A program made the translations under genes and the position numbers. From assembly GCF_900113225.1 (NCBI RefSeq), contig NZ_FOZE01000003.1, forward strand, positions 186,001 through 250,000: 64,000 nucleotides of DNA, in the 5' to 3' direction. Within the stretch, counting starts at the first letter, position 1. Each line of letters begins with the position of its first letter. Shown piece after piece: positions 41,889 to 54,728 of this stretch. Source of the stretch: Mitsuaria sp. PDC51. GTDB lineage: Bacteria > Pseudomonadota > Gammaproteobacteria > Burkholderiales > Burkholderiaceae_C. Under the pieces are notes generated by a model that saw nothing but the letters and a program-made list of their open reading frames with translations, was not told the DNA's origin and made no database searches.

Positions 41889-43553
41889 TTATGAGTTGGC
41901 CTTGCGCATGAGGCGCAGATTCAGCAACGACATCCCCGCGACGAGGATGAAGATCAGCGTCGAGATCGCCGCCGCCAGGCCGAAGTCCGTGCCCGAGTCG
42001 CGGAACGCGATGCGGTAGGTGTAGCTGACCAGGATGTCGGTCTGGCCCGCCGGGATCTTGGTCGACAGGTAGTCGGGCCGCCCATCGGTCAGCAGCGCGA
42101 TCAGCACGAAGTTGTTGAAGTTGAACGCGAAGGCCGACACCAGCAGCGGCGACAGCGGCTTGATGATCAGCGGCGCGGTGATCTTGAAGAAGTTGGTCAG
42201 CGGCCCCGCGCCCGCGAGCGCCGAGGCCTCGTACAGGTCCGAGGGAATCGCCTTCAGCAGCCCGGTGCACAGGATCATGATGTACGGGTAGCCCAGCCAC
42301 ACGTTGACGATCAGCAGCATCGTCCGCGCCAGCGCGGGGTCCGCGAACCAGGCCGGACGCACGCCGAAGAGCGCGTCCAGGATCGCGTTGATCTCGCCGA
42401 AGTTCTGGTTGAACAGGCCCTTGAACACGAGGATCGAGATGAAGCCCGGCACCGCGTAGGGCAGGAACAGCAGCGTGCGGTAGGTCGTGCGGTAGCGCAG
42501 GTCCTCCCAGTTCAGCAGCACCGCCAGCATCATCCCGATCGCGGTGGCGAAGACCACCGTCAGCAGCGAGAACACCACCGTCCAGCCGAAGATCGACAGG
42601 AAGGGGCCGCGGAACTCGGCATCGAACACCATGCGCCGGTAGTTCTGCGCGCCCACCATCACCTTATAGCCGGGCGCCAGGTGCGTGCCCGCGGCCGCGC
42701 CCTGGCCTTCGTAGTAGCCGGTGGTCGCGTCGGGGCGGAAGAGCGCGCCGTCGGCTACGCGCTTGATCGCGCCGTCGGGCTGCTCCACGAAGTGGGGGCG
42801 GATCGGCCCGAACTCGCGCAGGCCGAGGTAGCGCAGCGTCGACGCCTCGCCCACGCCGCCGGTGGCCGCGGTGCCGCCGGCCTGGCCCGGCAGGCGCAGC
42901 CGCAGCTGCGCGAGCGCCAGCCGGTGCGCGACGAGCTCCTTCAGCGTGAGCGCGGTGCCCAGCGTCGCGTCGGCCGGGCCGACGGCCTGCATCGCGACGT
43001 CCACCGGCTTGCCCGCCTGCCGCAGCGCCAGCGGCGGCGAGACGAATTGCGCGGCACCGCTGGCCGGGTCGCGCAGCACGATCCGGAAGTCGCCGCCCGC
43101 GCCGTGCACGCTGTAGTCGCGCACCTCGTCCAGCACCGTGTCGTGCTGGTCCAGCAGGAACTCGCGCACGCGCTCCTGGCTCAGCAGGTGGGCCGACGAG
43201 TAGTTGGTGAAGCCGATCTGCGTCGTGAACGCGAGCGGAAAGGCGATGAACAGCAGCATCCCGGCCACGCCGGGGAAGAGATAGCGGTAGGCGAAGCCGG
43301 CCTTCGACAGGTAGACGGCGAAGCCCGCGCCGGCCAGCAGCAGCACGCCGAGCGCCCAGCTGGTCAGCCCCGCGGCGTACAGCATGAACACGAGGTAGAG
43401 CGCGGCCAGCGCGATGGCGGCGATCGTCGGCCAGTAGAACGCGCGGCCCAGCCGCTCCAGCGCGCCGGGCGGCTGGCGGGTGTAGGCCTCGGCCAGCGGC
43501 GAGCCGGGCAGGGCGGCGGACAGGGCCGCGGAGGAGGCGGTCGTGGCGTTCAT
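41889..43553 (-). CDS. malF: Maltose/maltodextrin ABC transporter permease MalF
   Basis: A 554-residue permease. N-terminal helices are followed by a large periplasmic loop of about 180 residues (the P2-like domain), then the permease core with EAA loop [24 protein letters not shown]. The length and the periplasmic domain are characteristic of proteobacterial MalF. Its ATG overlaps the malE stop by four bases, so the genes are coupled. Confidence 0.92.
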   Translation of the reverse strand: MNATTASSAALSAALPGSPLAEAYTRQPPGALERLGRAFYWPTIAAIALAALYLVFMLYAAGLTSWALGVLLLAGAGFAVYLSKAGFAYRYLFPGVAGMLLFIAFPLAFTTQIGFTNYSSAHLLSQERVREFLLDQHDTVLDEVRDYSVHGAGGDFRIVLRDPASGAAQFVSPPLALRQAGKPVDVAMQAVGPADATLGTALTLKELVAHRLALAQLRLRLPGQAGGTAATGGVGEASTLRYLGLREFGPIRPHFVEQPDGAIKRVADGALFRPDATTGYYEGQGAAAGTHLAPGYKVMVGAQNYRRMVFDAEFRGPFLSIFGWTVVFSLLTVVFATAIGMMLAVLLNWEDLRYRTTYRTLLFLPYAVPGFISILVFKGLFNQNFGEINAILDALFGVRPAWFADPALARTMLLIVNVWLGYPYIMILCTGLLKAIPSDLYEASALAGAGPLTNFFKITAPLIIKPLSPLLVSAFAFNFNNFVLIALLTDGRPDYLSTKIPAGQTDILVSYTYRIAFRDSGTDFGLAAAISTLIFILVAGMSLLNLRLMRKANS

Positions 43554-44754
43554 TGCTTGAGCAGCATCCGGCCCGAGGCGCCGTCCAGCGCGTCCTTGGG
43601 GCTTTGCAGGCCGTTGGTGATGGCTTCCAGCGCCGCGTCCATCGCGGTCCAGAAGCGGCCCACCTCGGGGATGTTGGGAATGGCCTCGCCAGCGCGGGCG
43701 TTCTCCATGCTGGCGCGGATCAGCGGATTCACCGACAGCGCCTGGTAGAAGGCCTTGTTGGCCGGCACGCCGATGGGCACGTCGGCGTCGAGCACCTTCA
43801 GCGACTCGGGTCGCATCAGGTGGCGCTCGATGAACTCGCGCGCGAGGTCCTTGTTCTTCGACGGCGCCGAGATCATGCAGCCCAGCACTCCGACGAAGGG
43901 CTTGGACGGCTTGCCCGGGATCACCGCGGGGATCGGCGCGACGCCGATGTCGATGCCGGCCTTGCGCGCGTTCTCCCAGGCCCAGGGGCCGGAGATCATC
44001 ATCGCGATCTCGCCGCGCGCGAAGCTCGATTCCATCTCGGAATAGCGCGCGCCGCGCGGCATCACGCCCTCCTGGATGAGGCGCTCCAGCATGCGGCCGG
44101 CAGCCAGCGCGCCCTCGTTGTTCACCGCCACCTGGCCGGCGTCGAAATCGCCCTGGGCGTCACGGCCGAAGATCACGCCGCCGGCGCCGGCGAACATCGG
44201 CCAGGTGAAGAAGCTCTTGTTGTAGTCCCACAGGATCGCGTGCTTGCCGCGCTGGCGCAGCGTCTTGTCCAGCGCGATCAGCGCGTCCCAGGTCGCCGGC
44301 GCTTGCGCGACCAGCGCCTTGTTGTAGATCAGGCCGGTGGTCTCGATCGCGATCGGGTAGCCCCAGTAGCGGCCCTGATAGCGGAACGCCTGCCAGGCTG
44401 TGCTCTCGACCTCGTCGAACAGCGCCTTGCGCGGCTGCACCGGCGTCAGCAGGCCGGCCTTGGCCCATTCGCCGACGCGGTCATGCGGCCAGCAGAAGAC
44501 GTCCGGTCCCTTGCCGGCGCCGGCCGCCTGGGTGTACTTCTCGGGCGCGTCGACCGGATGCTCGACGACGACTTTCACGCCCGATTCGCGCTCGAAGGCG
44601 TCGCCGACCTTCTGCAGCCCGTTGTAGGCCTTATCGCCGTTGATCCAGACCAGCAGCTTGGGCTGCGTCTGCGCGGCGGCCTGCTTGCAGCCGCCGAGCA
44701 GCGCGACCGCCGCGAGCGCGGCCGCGGCCAGCGTCATGCGCGATGCCGGCGCGG

Positions 44755-44758
<4 letters not shown>
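43550..44758 (-). CDS. malE: Maltose/maltodextrin-binding protein MalE
   Basis: A 402-residue periplasmic binding protein with a signal peptide that includes [14 protein letters not shown]; the Gly-Gly-Cys suggests lipidation, unlike E. coli MalE. The mature start [35 protein letters not shown] and [26 protein letters not shown] are typical MalE segments. It overlaps malK and malF by four bases each, and delivers maltodextrins to MalFG. Confidence 0.9.
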
Positions 44759-45855
<1,097 letters not shown>

Positions 45856-45963
45856 TTGGATACCTCCGCGCGCGCCCGGGGAGGGCGCCGCCTGTCTCGT
45901 TCGTTGGTGTCGATCGATCGTCCGTCGCCGCGACCGCGCAGCGGCGAAGGAGCGAACGATGTT

Positions 45964-45978
45964 TGTAGAGAATATACA
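45964..45978. promoter_or_regulatory. Degenerate HexR/RpiR-like operator over the malK promoter
   Basis: TGTAGAGAATATACA has the 6-3-6 form with halves TGTAGA and TGTATA (one mismatch). It covers the malK -10 box, where a bound regulator would repress. Confidence 0.45.
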
Positions 45979-45999
45979 TGGCGGATTGACGATTCACAA
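45971..45999 (-). promoter_or_regulatory. Sigma-70 promoter of malKEFG
   Basis: On the minus strand TTGTGA (45994-45999) and TATATT (45971-45976) are 17 bases apart and have four and five of six consensus bases. The start codon is about 110 bases downstream. Confidence 0.62.
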
Positions 46000-46074
46000 C
46001 GCGGCTACACCCGTGCAATCGCCGTCGAATCGCGTTAAATCAATGGCTTAGGTCGAATATCGGGATAACCCGAT

Positions 46075-46089
46075 GTAGTGAAACTACAG
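46075..46089. promoter_or_regulatory. Perfect HexR/RpiR-like operator before glgX
   Basis: TGTAGTGAAACTACA is a perfect 6-3-6 inverted repeat, 67 bases before the glgX start. Its arms are identical to those of the site at 25837-25851 near the Glk-RpiR gene. Confidence 0.68.
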
Positions 46090-46156
46090 AAACTCTAAGC
46101 GTCTGACGGATACTTCGCTCCATGACGAGCGCCTCCGTCGGCGCCACTGCTTTCCG

Positions 46157-48486
<2,330 letters not shown>

Positions 48487-48490
<4 letters not shown>

Positions 48491-50010
48491 CGATCGACCT
48501 TCACCAGCGCCAGTCCGGCGTCCTGCTGCACATCACCTCGCTGCCCGGCCCCAACGGCATCGGCGACTTCGGCCCCGAGGCCTATCGCTTCGTCGACTGG
48601 CTGCAGTCCGCCGGCCAGTCGATCTGGCAGTGGCTGCCGAGCACGCCGATCGGCCCCGGCGAGAGCCCGTACCAGGGCGTCTCGGCCTTCGCCGGCAGCC
48701 CGTGGATGGTGGCGCTGGAGCCGCTGGTCGCGCGCGGCTGGCTGGCGCAGCCGGCGGCGCCCGAGGGCGGCTTCGACGACCGGCGCGTCGACTACGGCCG
48801 CGTGCTGCCCTGGCGCGAGCAGCAGCTGCGCGCGGCGGCGGCGGGTTTCTTCGCGCGGGCGTCGGCCGACGACCGCGCCTCCTACGAGTTGTGGTGCGCC
48901 TCCCAGCGCGACTGGCTGGACGACTACGCGCTCTTCATGGCGACCCGCTCGTCGCGAGGCGGCCAGCCCTGGTGGGCGTGGCCGCGCGACCTGGCGGCCC
49001 GCGAGCCGCGCGCGTTGGCCGCGGCGCGCGAGCAGTACGCGGACGAGGTTGGCTTCTGGCAGTTCGTGCAATGGTGCTTCGACACCCAGGTCGGCGCGCT
49101 CAAGGCCTATGCCAATGAACGCGGCGTCCACATCATGGGCGACCTGCCGATCTTCGTCGCCCACGACAGCGCCGACTGCTGGGCGCGCCCCGACCTGTAC
49201 GAGCTGGACGAGCAGTTCCAGACCACCGTCGTGGCCGGTGTGCCGCCCGATGCGATGTCGGTCACCGGACAGCGCTGGGGCAATCCGATGTACCGCTGGG
49301 ACAAGATGGCCCATGAGCACTTCGCCTGGTGGACCGCGCGGGTCAAGCGCATGCTCAGCTCGGCCGACGTCTTCCGCATCGACCACTTCCGCGGCTTCGC
49401 CGCCTATTACGAGATCCCCGGCGACAGCCCCGACGCCACCCGCGGCGTCTGGAAGACCGGTCCCGGCAAGGCGCTGTTCGATGCGATCGCCAAGTCGCTG
49501 GGCGAGCTGCCCATCGTCGCGGAGGACCTGGGCTTCATCACGCCCGACGTGCACGAGCTGCGCGACGCGCTGAACTACCCGGGCATGAAGATCCTGCAGT
49601 TCGGCTTCGGCGGCGACGGCGGTCACGAGTTCCTGCCGCACAACTGGCCGCGCGCGGCCGTCTGCTACACCGGGACCCACGACAACGACACGGTGCGCGG
49701 CTGGTGGAACCAGGCCAGCGCCCATGAGCGCGCCTTCGCCGCCGCCTACCTGCCGGCCGGCGACCAGGACATCCACTGGGCCATGATCCGCGCCTGCGCG
49801 AACTCGGTGGCGAGCGTGGCGGTCTATCCGCTGCAGGACGTGCTGGGCCTGGGCAGCGAACACCGCATGAACATTCCCGGCACCCTCGGCGGCAACTGGG
49901 AGTGGCGCTTCACCTGGGACATGGTCGGCGCCGAGCCGGGCCGGCTGCTGGCGCAGATCTCGGCCACCAGCGGGAGATCCCCGATTGCCGGCGCCCGGCT
50001 GCCGGAGTGA
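48487..50010 (+). CDS. malQ: 4-alpha-glucanotransferase (amylomaltase)
   Basis: A 507-residue GH77 enzyme starting at the ATG of the ATGA overlap with glgX. It shows SGVLLHITSLPGPNGIGDFG, GDLPIFVAHDSADCWA, VFRIDHFRGFAAYYEIP (nucleophile Asp), IVAEDLGFITPDV (Glu) and YTGTHDNDTVRGWW (Asp). It transfers maltodextrin segments and releases glucose, which the two glucokinases could phosphorylate. It forms a two-gene catabolic operon with glgX. Confidence 0.93.
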
Positions 50011-50162
50011 AATGCTCTGAAACCGCTTTCATAGGGGAAACGAGAGCGGCGGTCCCGGGGCTCGCGCCCTAGGATCGGATTCGCGTGAGACAACGTTGTC
50101 ATCGACCGGCCGGGCAAGCGCACCGGACGGCGGACAACGCGCGAGGACGCCAGGAGCCGCCC

Positions 50163-51368
50163 ATGAGCACGACCGAGATCTTCCTGATCGCGATGGCGAT
50201 CACCTTCGCCCTGCCTTACCTGGTGTGGCGACTGGGCGGCACCGACTACTTCGCGCCGCTGGTGATCGTGCAGATCCTGTCGGGCATCGTGCTGGGGCCG
50301 GGCATCCTGGGCCGGGCCTTTCCCGAGTACTACCAGTTCGTGTTCAACCCGCAGGTGGTGGGCTCGCTGAACGGCATCGCCTGGTGGGCGGTCATGCTGT
50401 TCGTGTGGATCGCGGGCATCGAGCTCGACCTCAAGAAGGCCTGGGCCCATCGCGTCGAGAGCGGCATCACCGCCGGCCTGGCCCTGGGCGTGCCGATGGC
50501 GTTCGGCGCGGTGGCGGCGGTGGCGCTGATGCAGCTGGGGCCGCAGTGGATCGGCGAGCGCGCCCAGACCTGGCAGTTCATCGTCGGCGTGGGCATGTCG
50601 TGCGCGGTGACCGCGCTGCCCATCCTGATCCTGCTGATGGAGAAGCTCGAGGTGCTGCGCCAGCCCATCGGGCAGCGCATCCTGCGCTACGCCAGCCTGG
50701 ACGACATCGCCATCTGGTCGGTGCTGGCCATCATCCTGATGGACTGGTCCCGGATCGGAAAGCAGGCGGTCTTCCTGGGCGCGTTCGCGCTGCTGACGGT
50801 GCTGTTCCGCCGGCTGATGGTCCGCATTCCCCGCAACGACCGCTGGTACGTCGGCATCGTCTGGCTGGCGCTGTGCGCGCTGGGCGCGGACTGGTGCGGC
50901 CTGCATTACATGGTGGGCGCCTTCCTGGCCGGCGTCGTGATGGACGCGGACTGGTTCGACCAGGCGCAGATGGACCAGCTCCGGCACAACGTGCTGCTGG
51001 TCATGATGCCGGTCTACTTCCTCAGCACCGGGCTGCGCACCCAGTGGGGCACCGACGGCGGCGCGGTCATCGTGCTGGCGGCGGCGATCCTGCTGGCGGC
51101 ATCGATCAGCGGCAAGCTGATCGGCGTGCATGCGGCCGGCCGCATCCTGCGCTGGCAGCCGGGCGAGGCCGGCATCATCGGCTGGCTGCTGCAGACCAAG
51201 GCGCTGATCATGATCGTGTTTTCCAACGTGCTGCTGGACAAGCAGCTGATCACGCCGTCCACCTTCACCGCGCTGCTGCTGATGGCGGTGGGCTCGACGA
51301 TGCTGACGGTGCCGATCGTGGCGCCGCGGCTCGCACGGATCAAGGAACTGGTGTTCCGCGCCAGCTGA
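50163..51368 (+). CDS. CPA2-family cation:proton antiporter
   Basis: A 401-residue membrane protein with about twelve hydrophobic segments, starting at MSTTEIFLIAMAIT after CAGGAG. Family features include LVIVQILSGIVLGPGILG, a cation-site region YASLDDIAIWSVLAIIL with an Asp pair in a membrane helix, and MVGAFLAGVVMDADWF. There is no C-terminal TrkA-N/RCK domain. It would exchange Na+ or K+ for protons at the inner membrane. It appears to be a single gene, 152 bp after malQ. Confidence 0.85.
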   Translation: MSTTEIFLIAMAITFALPYLVWRLGGTDYFAPLVIVQILSGIVLGPGILGRAFPEYYQFVFNPQVVGSLNGIAWWAVMLFVWIAGIELDLKKAWAHRVESGITAGLALGVPMAFGAVAAVALMQLGPQWIGERAQTWQFIVGVGMSCAVTALPILILLMEKLEVLRQPIGQRILRYASLDDIAIWSVLAIILMDWSRIGKQAVFLGAFALLTVLFRRLMVRIPRNDRWYVGIVWLALCALGADWCGLHYMVGAFLAGVVMDADWFDQAQMDQLRHNVLLVMMPVYFLSTGLRTQWGTDGGAVIVLAAAILLAASISGKLIGVHAAGRILRWQPGEAGIIGWLLQTKALIMIVFSNVLLDKQLITPSTFTALLLMAVGSTMLTVPIVAPRLARIKELVFRAS

Positions 51369-51404
51369 GCGTCGGCGCAGAATGCGCGGTCCGCACTGAC
51401 CGCG

Positions 51405-51812
51405 ATGGAGGCCGCCTTGATCGATCACCTCGACCACCTGGTCCTGACGACCGCCGACGAAGCCGCGTGCATCCGGTTCTACACCGAGGTGCTGGGCATG
51501 CGGCTGGAGACCTTCGTCGGCGGCACGCCGCCGGTGTCTCGGCAGGCCTTCCTTTTCGGCCAGCAGAAGATCAACCTGCATGTGAAGGGGCGCGAGTTCG
51601 AGCCCAAGGCGCACACGCCGGTGCCGGGCGCGCTCGATCTCTGCTTCATCGCCGCGGTGCCGCTGGACCGCGTCATCGAGCGCCTGGCGGCGCTGCAGGT
51701 GTCGATCGTCGAGGGGCCGGTGATACGCACTGGCGCAACCGGCCGGATCCGCTCGGTCTACGTGCGCGACCCTGACCTCAACTTGATCGAGATTTCGGAG
51801 CTCGCGGGCTGA
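51405..51812 (+). CDS. VOC (glyoxalase/bleomycin-resistance fold) family protein
   Basis: A 135-residue vicinal oxygen chelate protein: IDHLDHLVLTTADEAACIRFYTEVLGMRLETF begins the first beta-alpha-beta module, and IRSVYVRDPDLNLIEISE ends the second with the usual metal-binding Glu. Candidate metal ligands are the N-terminal His, the His in NLHVKG and the terminal Glu. Members act on thiol adducts or catechols, or bind antibiotics; the substrate is unknown. The start may be TTG at 51418 rather than ATG at 51405. Confidence 0.82.
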   Translation: MEAALIDHLDHLVLTTADEAACIRFYTEVLGMRLETFVGGTPPVSRQAFLFGQQKINLHVKGREFEPKAHTPVPGALDLCFIAAVPLDRVIERLAALQVSIVEGPVIRTGATGRIRSVYVRDPDLNLIEISELAG

Positions 51813-51944
51813 ACCTGGCGCTCATCGTCATCCACCGGGCCCGGCGGGCTCAGGTGGACGCCCGGCGATCCAGAGCCGGGGGGAGAACAGGCGACGAGTC
51901 GTCCCGTCTCGAGGCATTCCGCAGATCCGACGGATCCCGCATAT

Positions 51945-52460
51945 TCAGCGCGCGAAGGCGGCCGCATGCGCCATCACCGGCGCCTGCGCGACCAGGGCCA
52001 CCGGCGCCACGAGCGCGGCCTGCGCCGCAGCGCTGACGACGACCGCCGCGGTGGCCGACCAGGGCAGTCCGACGCGCGCCTCCGACAGCAGCCGCGCCGG
52101 CAGCGGCAGGTCGTTGCTCGTGGGGACGATGCTCAGGAACTCGTCGGCGCGGGCCAGCTCGATCTCCTCCTCCGACATGCCCAGGAACACGTGGGCGAAG
52201 CCGCGCTCGACCGCGTCCAGCGCCGCCTCGGTCGCGCGGCGCCAGCGCTTGACGGCGGCCACGTCGGACCGGCTCGCGCTCTCCGGCACCGGCCAGCGTG
52301 GATCGCCGCCGGTCACCGCCTGCGCGGCCTGGAAGGCGTCCACGACGCCCGCCGGCCCGCCGAGCCGGGCGTCCAGCACCTGCGACGCGATCACCCGCGC
52401 GAGCTCACGCTCGTGGTACGGGACCATGACTCTCTCCAGGATGACTTCGTAGCGTCGCAT
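51945..52460 (-). CDS. Hypothetical protein under a LexA box (possible SOS gene)
   Basis: A 171-residue protein of no family I recognise. The first 125 residues are charged and mainly helical (MRRYEVILERVMVPYHERELARVIASQVLDARLGG, AVKRWRRATEAALDAVERGFAHVFLGMSEEEIELARADEFL). The last 45 are alanine/valine-rich and hydrophobic (WSATAAVVVSAAAQAALVAPVALVAQ), enough for one membrane segment. GGAAGGAA precedes the ATG. A well-formed LexA box lies 50 bases upstream, so expression after DNA damage is predicted. No mutagenesis-cassette genes (imuA, imuB, dnaE2) are adjacent. Confidence 0.62.
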   Translation of the reverse strand: MRRYEVILERVMVPYHERELARVIASQVLDARLGGPAGVVDAFQAAQAVTGGDPRWPVPESASRSDVAAVKRWRRATEAALDAVERGFAHVFLGMSEEEIELARADEFLSIVPTSNDLPLPARLLSEARVGLPWSATAAVVVSAAAQAALVAPVALVAQAPVMAHAAAFAR

Positions 52461-52510
52461 GACGGGTTCCTTCCACTCGGGCGCTGGTGCATTGGGGAGG
52501 AAGGAGAATA

Positions 52511-52526
52511 CTGGATGTACATACAG
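52511..52526 (-). promoter_or_regulatory. LexA (SOS) box
   Basis: On the minus strand CTGTATGTACATCCAG has the CTG-N10-CAG form and agrees with the E. coli consensus CTGTATATATATACAG at 13 of 16 positions. A -10-like TATTCT follows directly. It lies between the hypothetical gene starting at 52460 and the end of the chitinase gene, so the hypothetical gene is the target. Confidence 0.78.
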
Positions 52527-52642
52527 TGTTCAAGGCAGGGTCTTGGGGGGTGCTGCCACCCGTTGGCAGGATGAAGAACGCCCCGGGCGGCGGACCGCGC
52601 GGGGGCGTCATGGGGGGACGGAGCGGCCTCAGCCGCCGCGGA

Positions 52643-54682
52643 TCACTTCAGGCCGGCGCCCATCGCCTTGGACAGCGAGGCGGTCGGATCGTCGCCGGAG
52701 AACTCCCAGAAGAAGGCGCCGCCGAAGCCCTTGGACTTCACGTAGGCCATCTTGGTGGCGATGGTCGCCGGGGTGTCGAAGCTCCAGAAGGTCGTGCCGT
52801 TGTAGATCCACTGCGCCTTGCTGACCTCGTCGATCCGGCTGGTGTAGCCCTGCAGGTTCTTCAGGACCTTGTAGTCCTCGTTGCCGGCCTCGTAGGTGCC
52901 CGGCGCCGGCGTGCCGCTCTGGAACAGGCCGTTGTTGACGTTCGGGACGTTGGTCCAGCCGCGGCCATAGAAGCCGATGCCCACGTTGAGCTTCTTCGCC
53001 GGCACGCCCTTGTCCAGGAAGGCCTGCATCGCGTCGTTGGTGTTGTACTTGCGCACGTCACCGGTGGACGGATCGTTCGCCGGCGCGTACAGCGGCGAAT
53101 GGAAGCCGGTGATGGTGTCCCAGCCGCCGTGGAAGTCGTAGGTCATCACGTTGATGAAGTCCAGGTAGGGGTGCACCTTGTCCGGGTCGTAGGCCCGCAC
53201 CTTGTCCACGCCGGCGCCGGAGGCGATCGTCAGCAGCAGGCCCGGCTTGACCGCGTCGAGCTGCTTGCGGAACTCCGCCAGCAGCGCGGTGAAGTTCTCC
53301 CGGTCCTCGGCCGCGCCGCAGGCCAGGCCGCAGGCGTTGGGGTACTCCCAGTCGAGGTCGATGCCGTCGAACACGCCCAGCGCCGCGCCCGGGCCGCCCG
53401 CGCCGTCGCTCACCGGCAGGTTGCCCTTGATGTAGGCGTCCACGCAGCTCTGCACGAAGGCCACCCGGTTCTCCGGACGCGCCGCGCTCGAGAAGCCGCG
53501 CGACCAGGTCCAGCCGCCCAGCGAGATCAGCACCTTCAGCTTGGGGTACTTGGCCTTGAGCTTCTTGAGCTGGTTCCAGCTGCCGCGCAGCGGCTGGTCC
53601 CAGGTGTCGGCCTTGCCGTCCACGCTCAGGTCGGCGCCGTAGGCCTTGCTGTAGTCGGCGAAGGCGTCGCCGCCTTCCCCGGTGCTCTCGTTGCTCGGGA
53701 TGACCTTGCCGACCTCGCAGCGGTTGTTGCGCACGTTGCCGAAGGCGTAGTTGATGTGCGTGAGGTTGGCCGCCGAGCCGCTGGTGTCGATGTTCTTCAC
53801 GTGGTAGTTGCGGCCGTAGATGCCCCACTGCGCGAAGTAGCCCAGCAGCACCTTGCCGCCGGCGGTCTGGGTGTCGGTCTTGACCGTGATCGGCGCCGAC
53901 GGCTGCGAGCTGCCGGCCTGGTTGAAGGCGCTGACGGTGAAGGTGTAGCTGGTGTCGGGTGTCAGGTTGGCGACGCTGGCGCTGGTGGCCGCGCCCTGCG
54001 CGACCTGGGTCGCGCCCTGGTTGACGCGGTACTGCACCGTGCAGTTCGGACCGGCGGCGACGGCGTTCCAGGCCAGGTTCACGCTGGTGGCGCTCTTGGA
54101 CGGCGAGCTCAGCCCGGCCGGCGTGGCCGGCGCCGCGGCGCAGTTGCCGCTGGCGGTGCTGGTGAGCAGCGCCGCGCTCAGCGCCGAGACATTGCCGGCC
54201 TTGTCCTTGGCGCGGACCTGGTAGCTGTAGGCGGTGCCGGCGCTCAGGCCGGTGTCGGTGTGGCTGGTGCCGGTGGGCGAGGCGACCAGCGAGCCGCCGC
54301 GCAGCAGCTCGTAGTTGTTGACGCCGCTGCCGGCGTCGGTCGACGCGGCCCAGCTCAGCGTGATGCTGCTGGTGGTGATGTTGCTGGAGCTCAGCCCGCC
54401 CGGCACGCTCGGGGGCGTGGTGTCGGCGCCGCCGGTGTCGCAGGTGCCCAGCGATTTCCACACGTCCCACTGGCCCGAGTTGCTGGCTGGCGGGTTGTTC
54501 TGCGTCCACCACTTGGCCTGGTAGGCGATGTTGTTCTGCTTGGCATAGCTGTTGGACGTGCCGGTGTAGATCGCCGAGGCGGACCATTCGGGCACGTTGG
54601 TGCAGTCATAGGCCTGGGCGGTGCCGGCGGCCATCGCCGCGGCCAGCGCGATGCCGCCGAGGCGGACCATGCGGTTCTTCAT
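52643..54682 (-). CDS. Secreted GH18 chitinase with chitin-binding and two fibronectin III domains
   Basis: A 679-residue modular chitinase starting after AGGAG. A signal peptide ends near AQA-YDC (residue 24). A CBM5/12-type domain (VPEWSASAIYTG to WDVWKSLGTC) spans about 26-80. Two fibronectin type III domains (about 90-180 and 185-270) follow, then the GH18 catalytic domain from VLLGYFAQWGIYG. It has the motif DGIDLDWEYP with acid Glu446, and MTYDFHG. It hydrolyses extracellular chitin. It follows the second chitinase gene by 46 bp and is probably in one transcript with it. Confidence 0.93.
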   Translation of the reverse strand: MKNRMVRLGGIALAAAMAAGTAQAYDCTNVPEWSASAIYTGTSNSYAKQNNIAYQAKWWTQNNPPASNSGQWDVWKSLGTCDTGGADTTPPSVPGGLSSSNITTSSITLSWAASTDAGSGVNNYELLRGGSLVASPTGTSHTDTGLSAGTAYSYQVRAKDKAGNVSALSAALLTSTASGNCAAAPATPAGLSSPSKSATSVNLAWNAVAAGPNCTVQYRVNQGATQVAQGAATSASVANLTPDTSYTFTVSAFNQAGSSQPSAPITVKTDTQTAGGKVLLGYFAQWGIYGRNYHVKNIDTSGSAANLTHINYAFGNVRNNRCEVGKVIPSNESTGEGGDAFADYSKAYGADLSVDGKADTWDQPLRGSWNQLKKLKAKYPKLKVLISLGGWTWSRGFSSAARPENRVAFVQSCVDAYIKGNLPVSDGAGGPGAALGVFDGIDLDWEYPNACGLACGAAEDRENFTALLAEFRKQLDAVKPGLLLTIASGAGVDKVRAYDPDKVHPYLDFINVMTYDFHGGWDTITGFHSPLYAPANDPSTGDVRKYNTNDAMQAFLDKGVPAKKLNVGIGFYGRGWTNVPNVNNGLFQSGTPAPGTYEAGNEDYKVLKNLQGYTSRIDEVSKAQWIYNGTTFWSFDTPATIATKMAYVKSKGFGGAFFWEFSGDDPTASLSKAMGAGLK
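54465..54541. repeat. Near-identical chitin-binding-domain segment, copy 1
   Basis: This block in the first chitinase gene matches 57105-57181 in the second with only about three differences. It encodes the AYQAKWWTQNNPPASNSGQW core of the chitin-binding domain in both. Confidence 0.9.
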
Positions 54683-54728
54683 GTCGAGCTCCTGATGTCG
54701 AGGTTGGGTGGGTGGGGAGGTTCTTGAA

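Larger units (their letters stand above)
45856..46156. other. Divergent control region between malK and glgX
   Basis: 301 bp without a gene. It holds the malK promoter, two HexR/RpiR-like palindromes (45964-45978 and 46075-46089), and the hairpin-like repeat ATCGGG-ATAA-CCCGAT at 46060-46075 abutting the second site. A glgX promoter must also be here, but I could not place its boxes. Confidence 0.7.
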
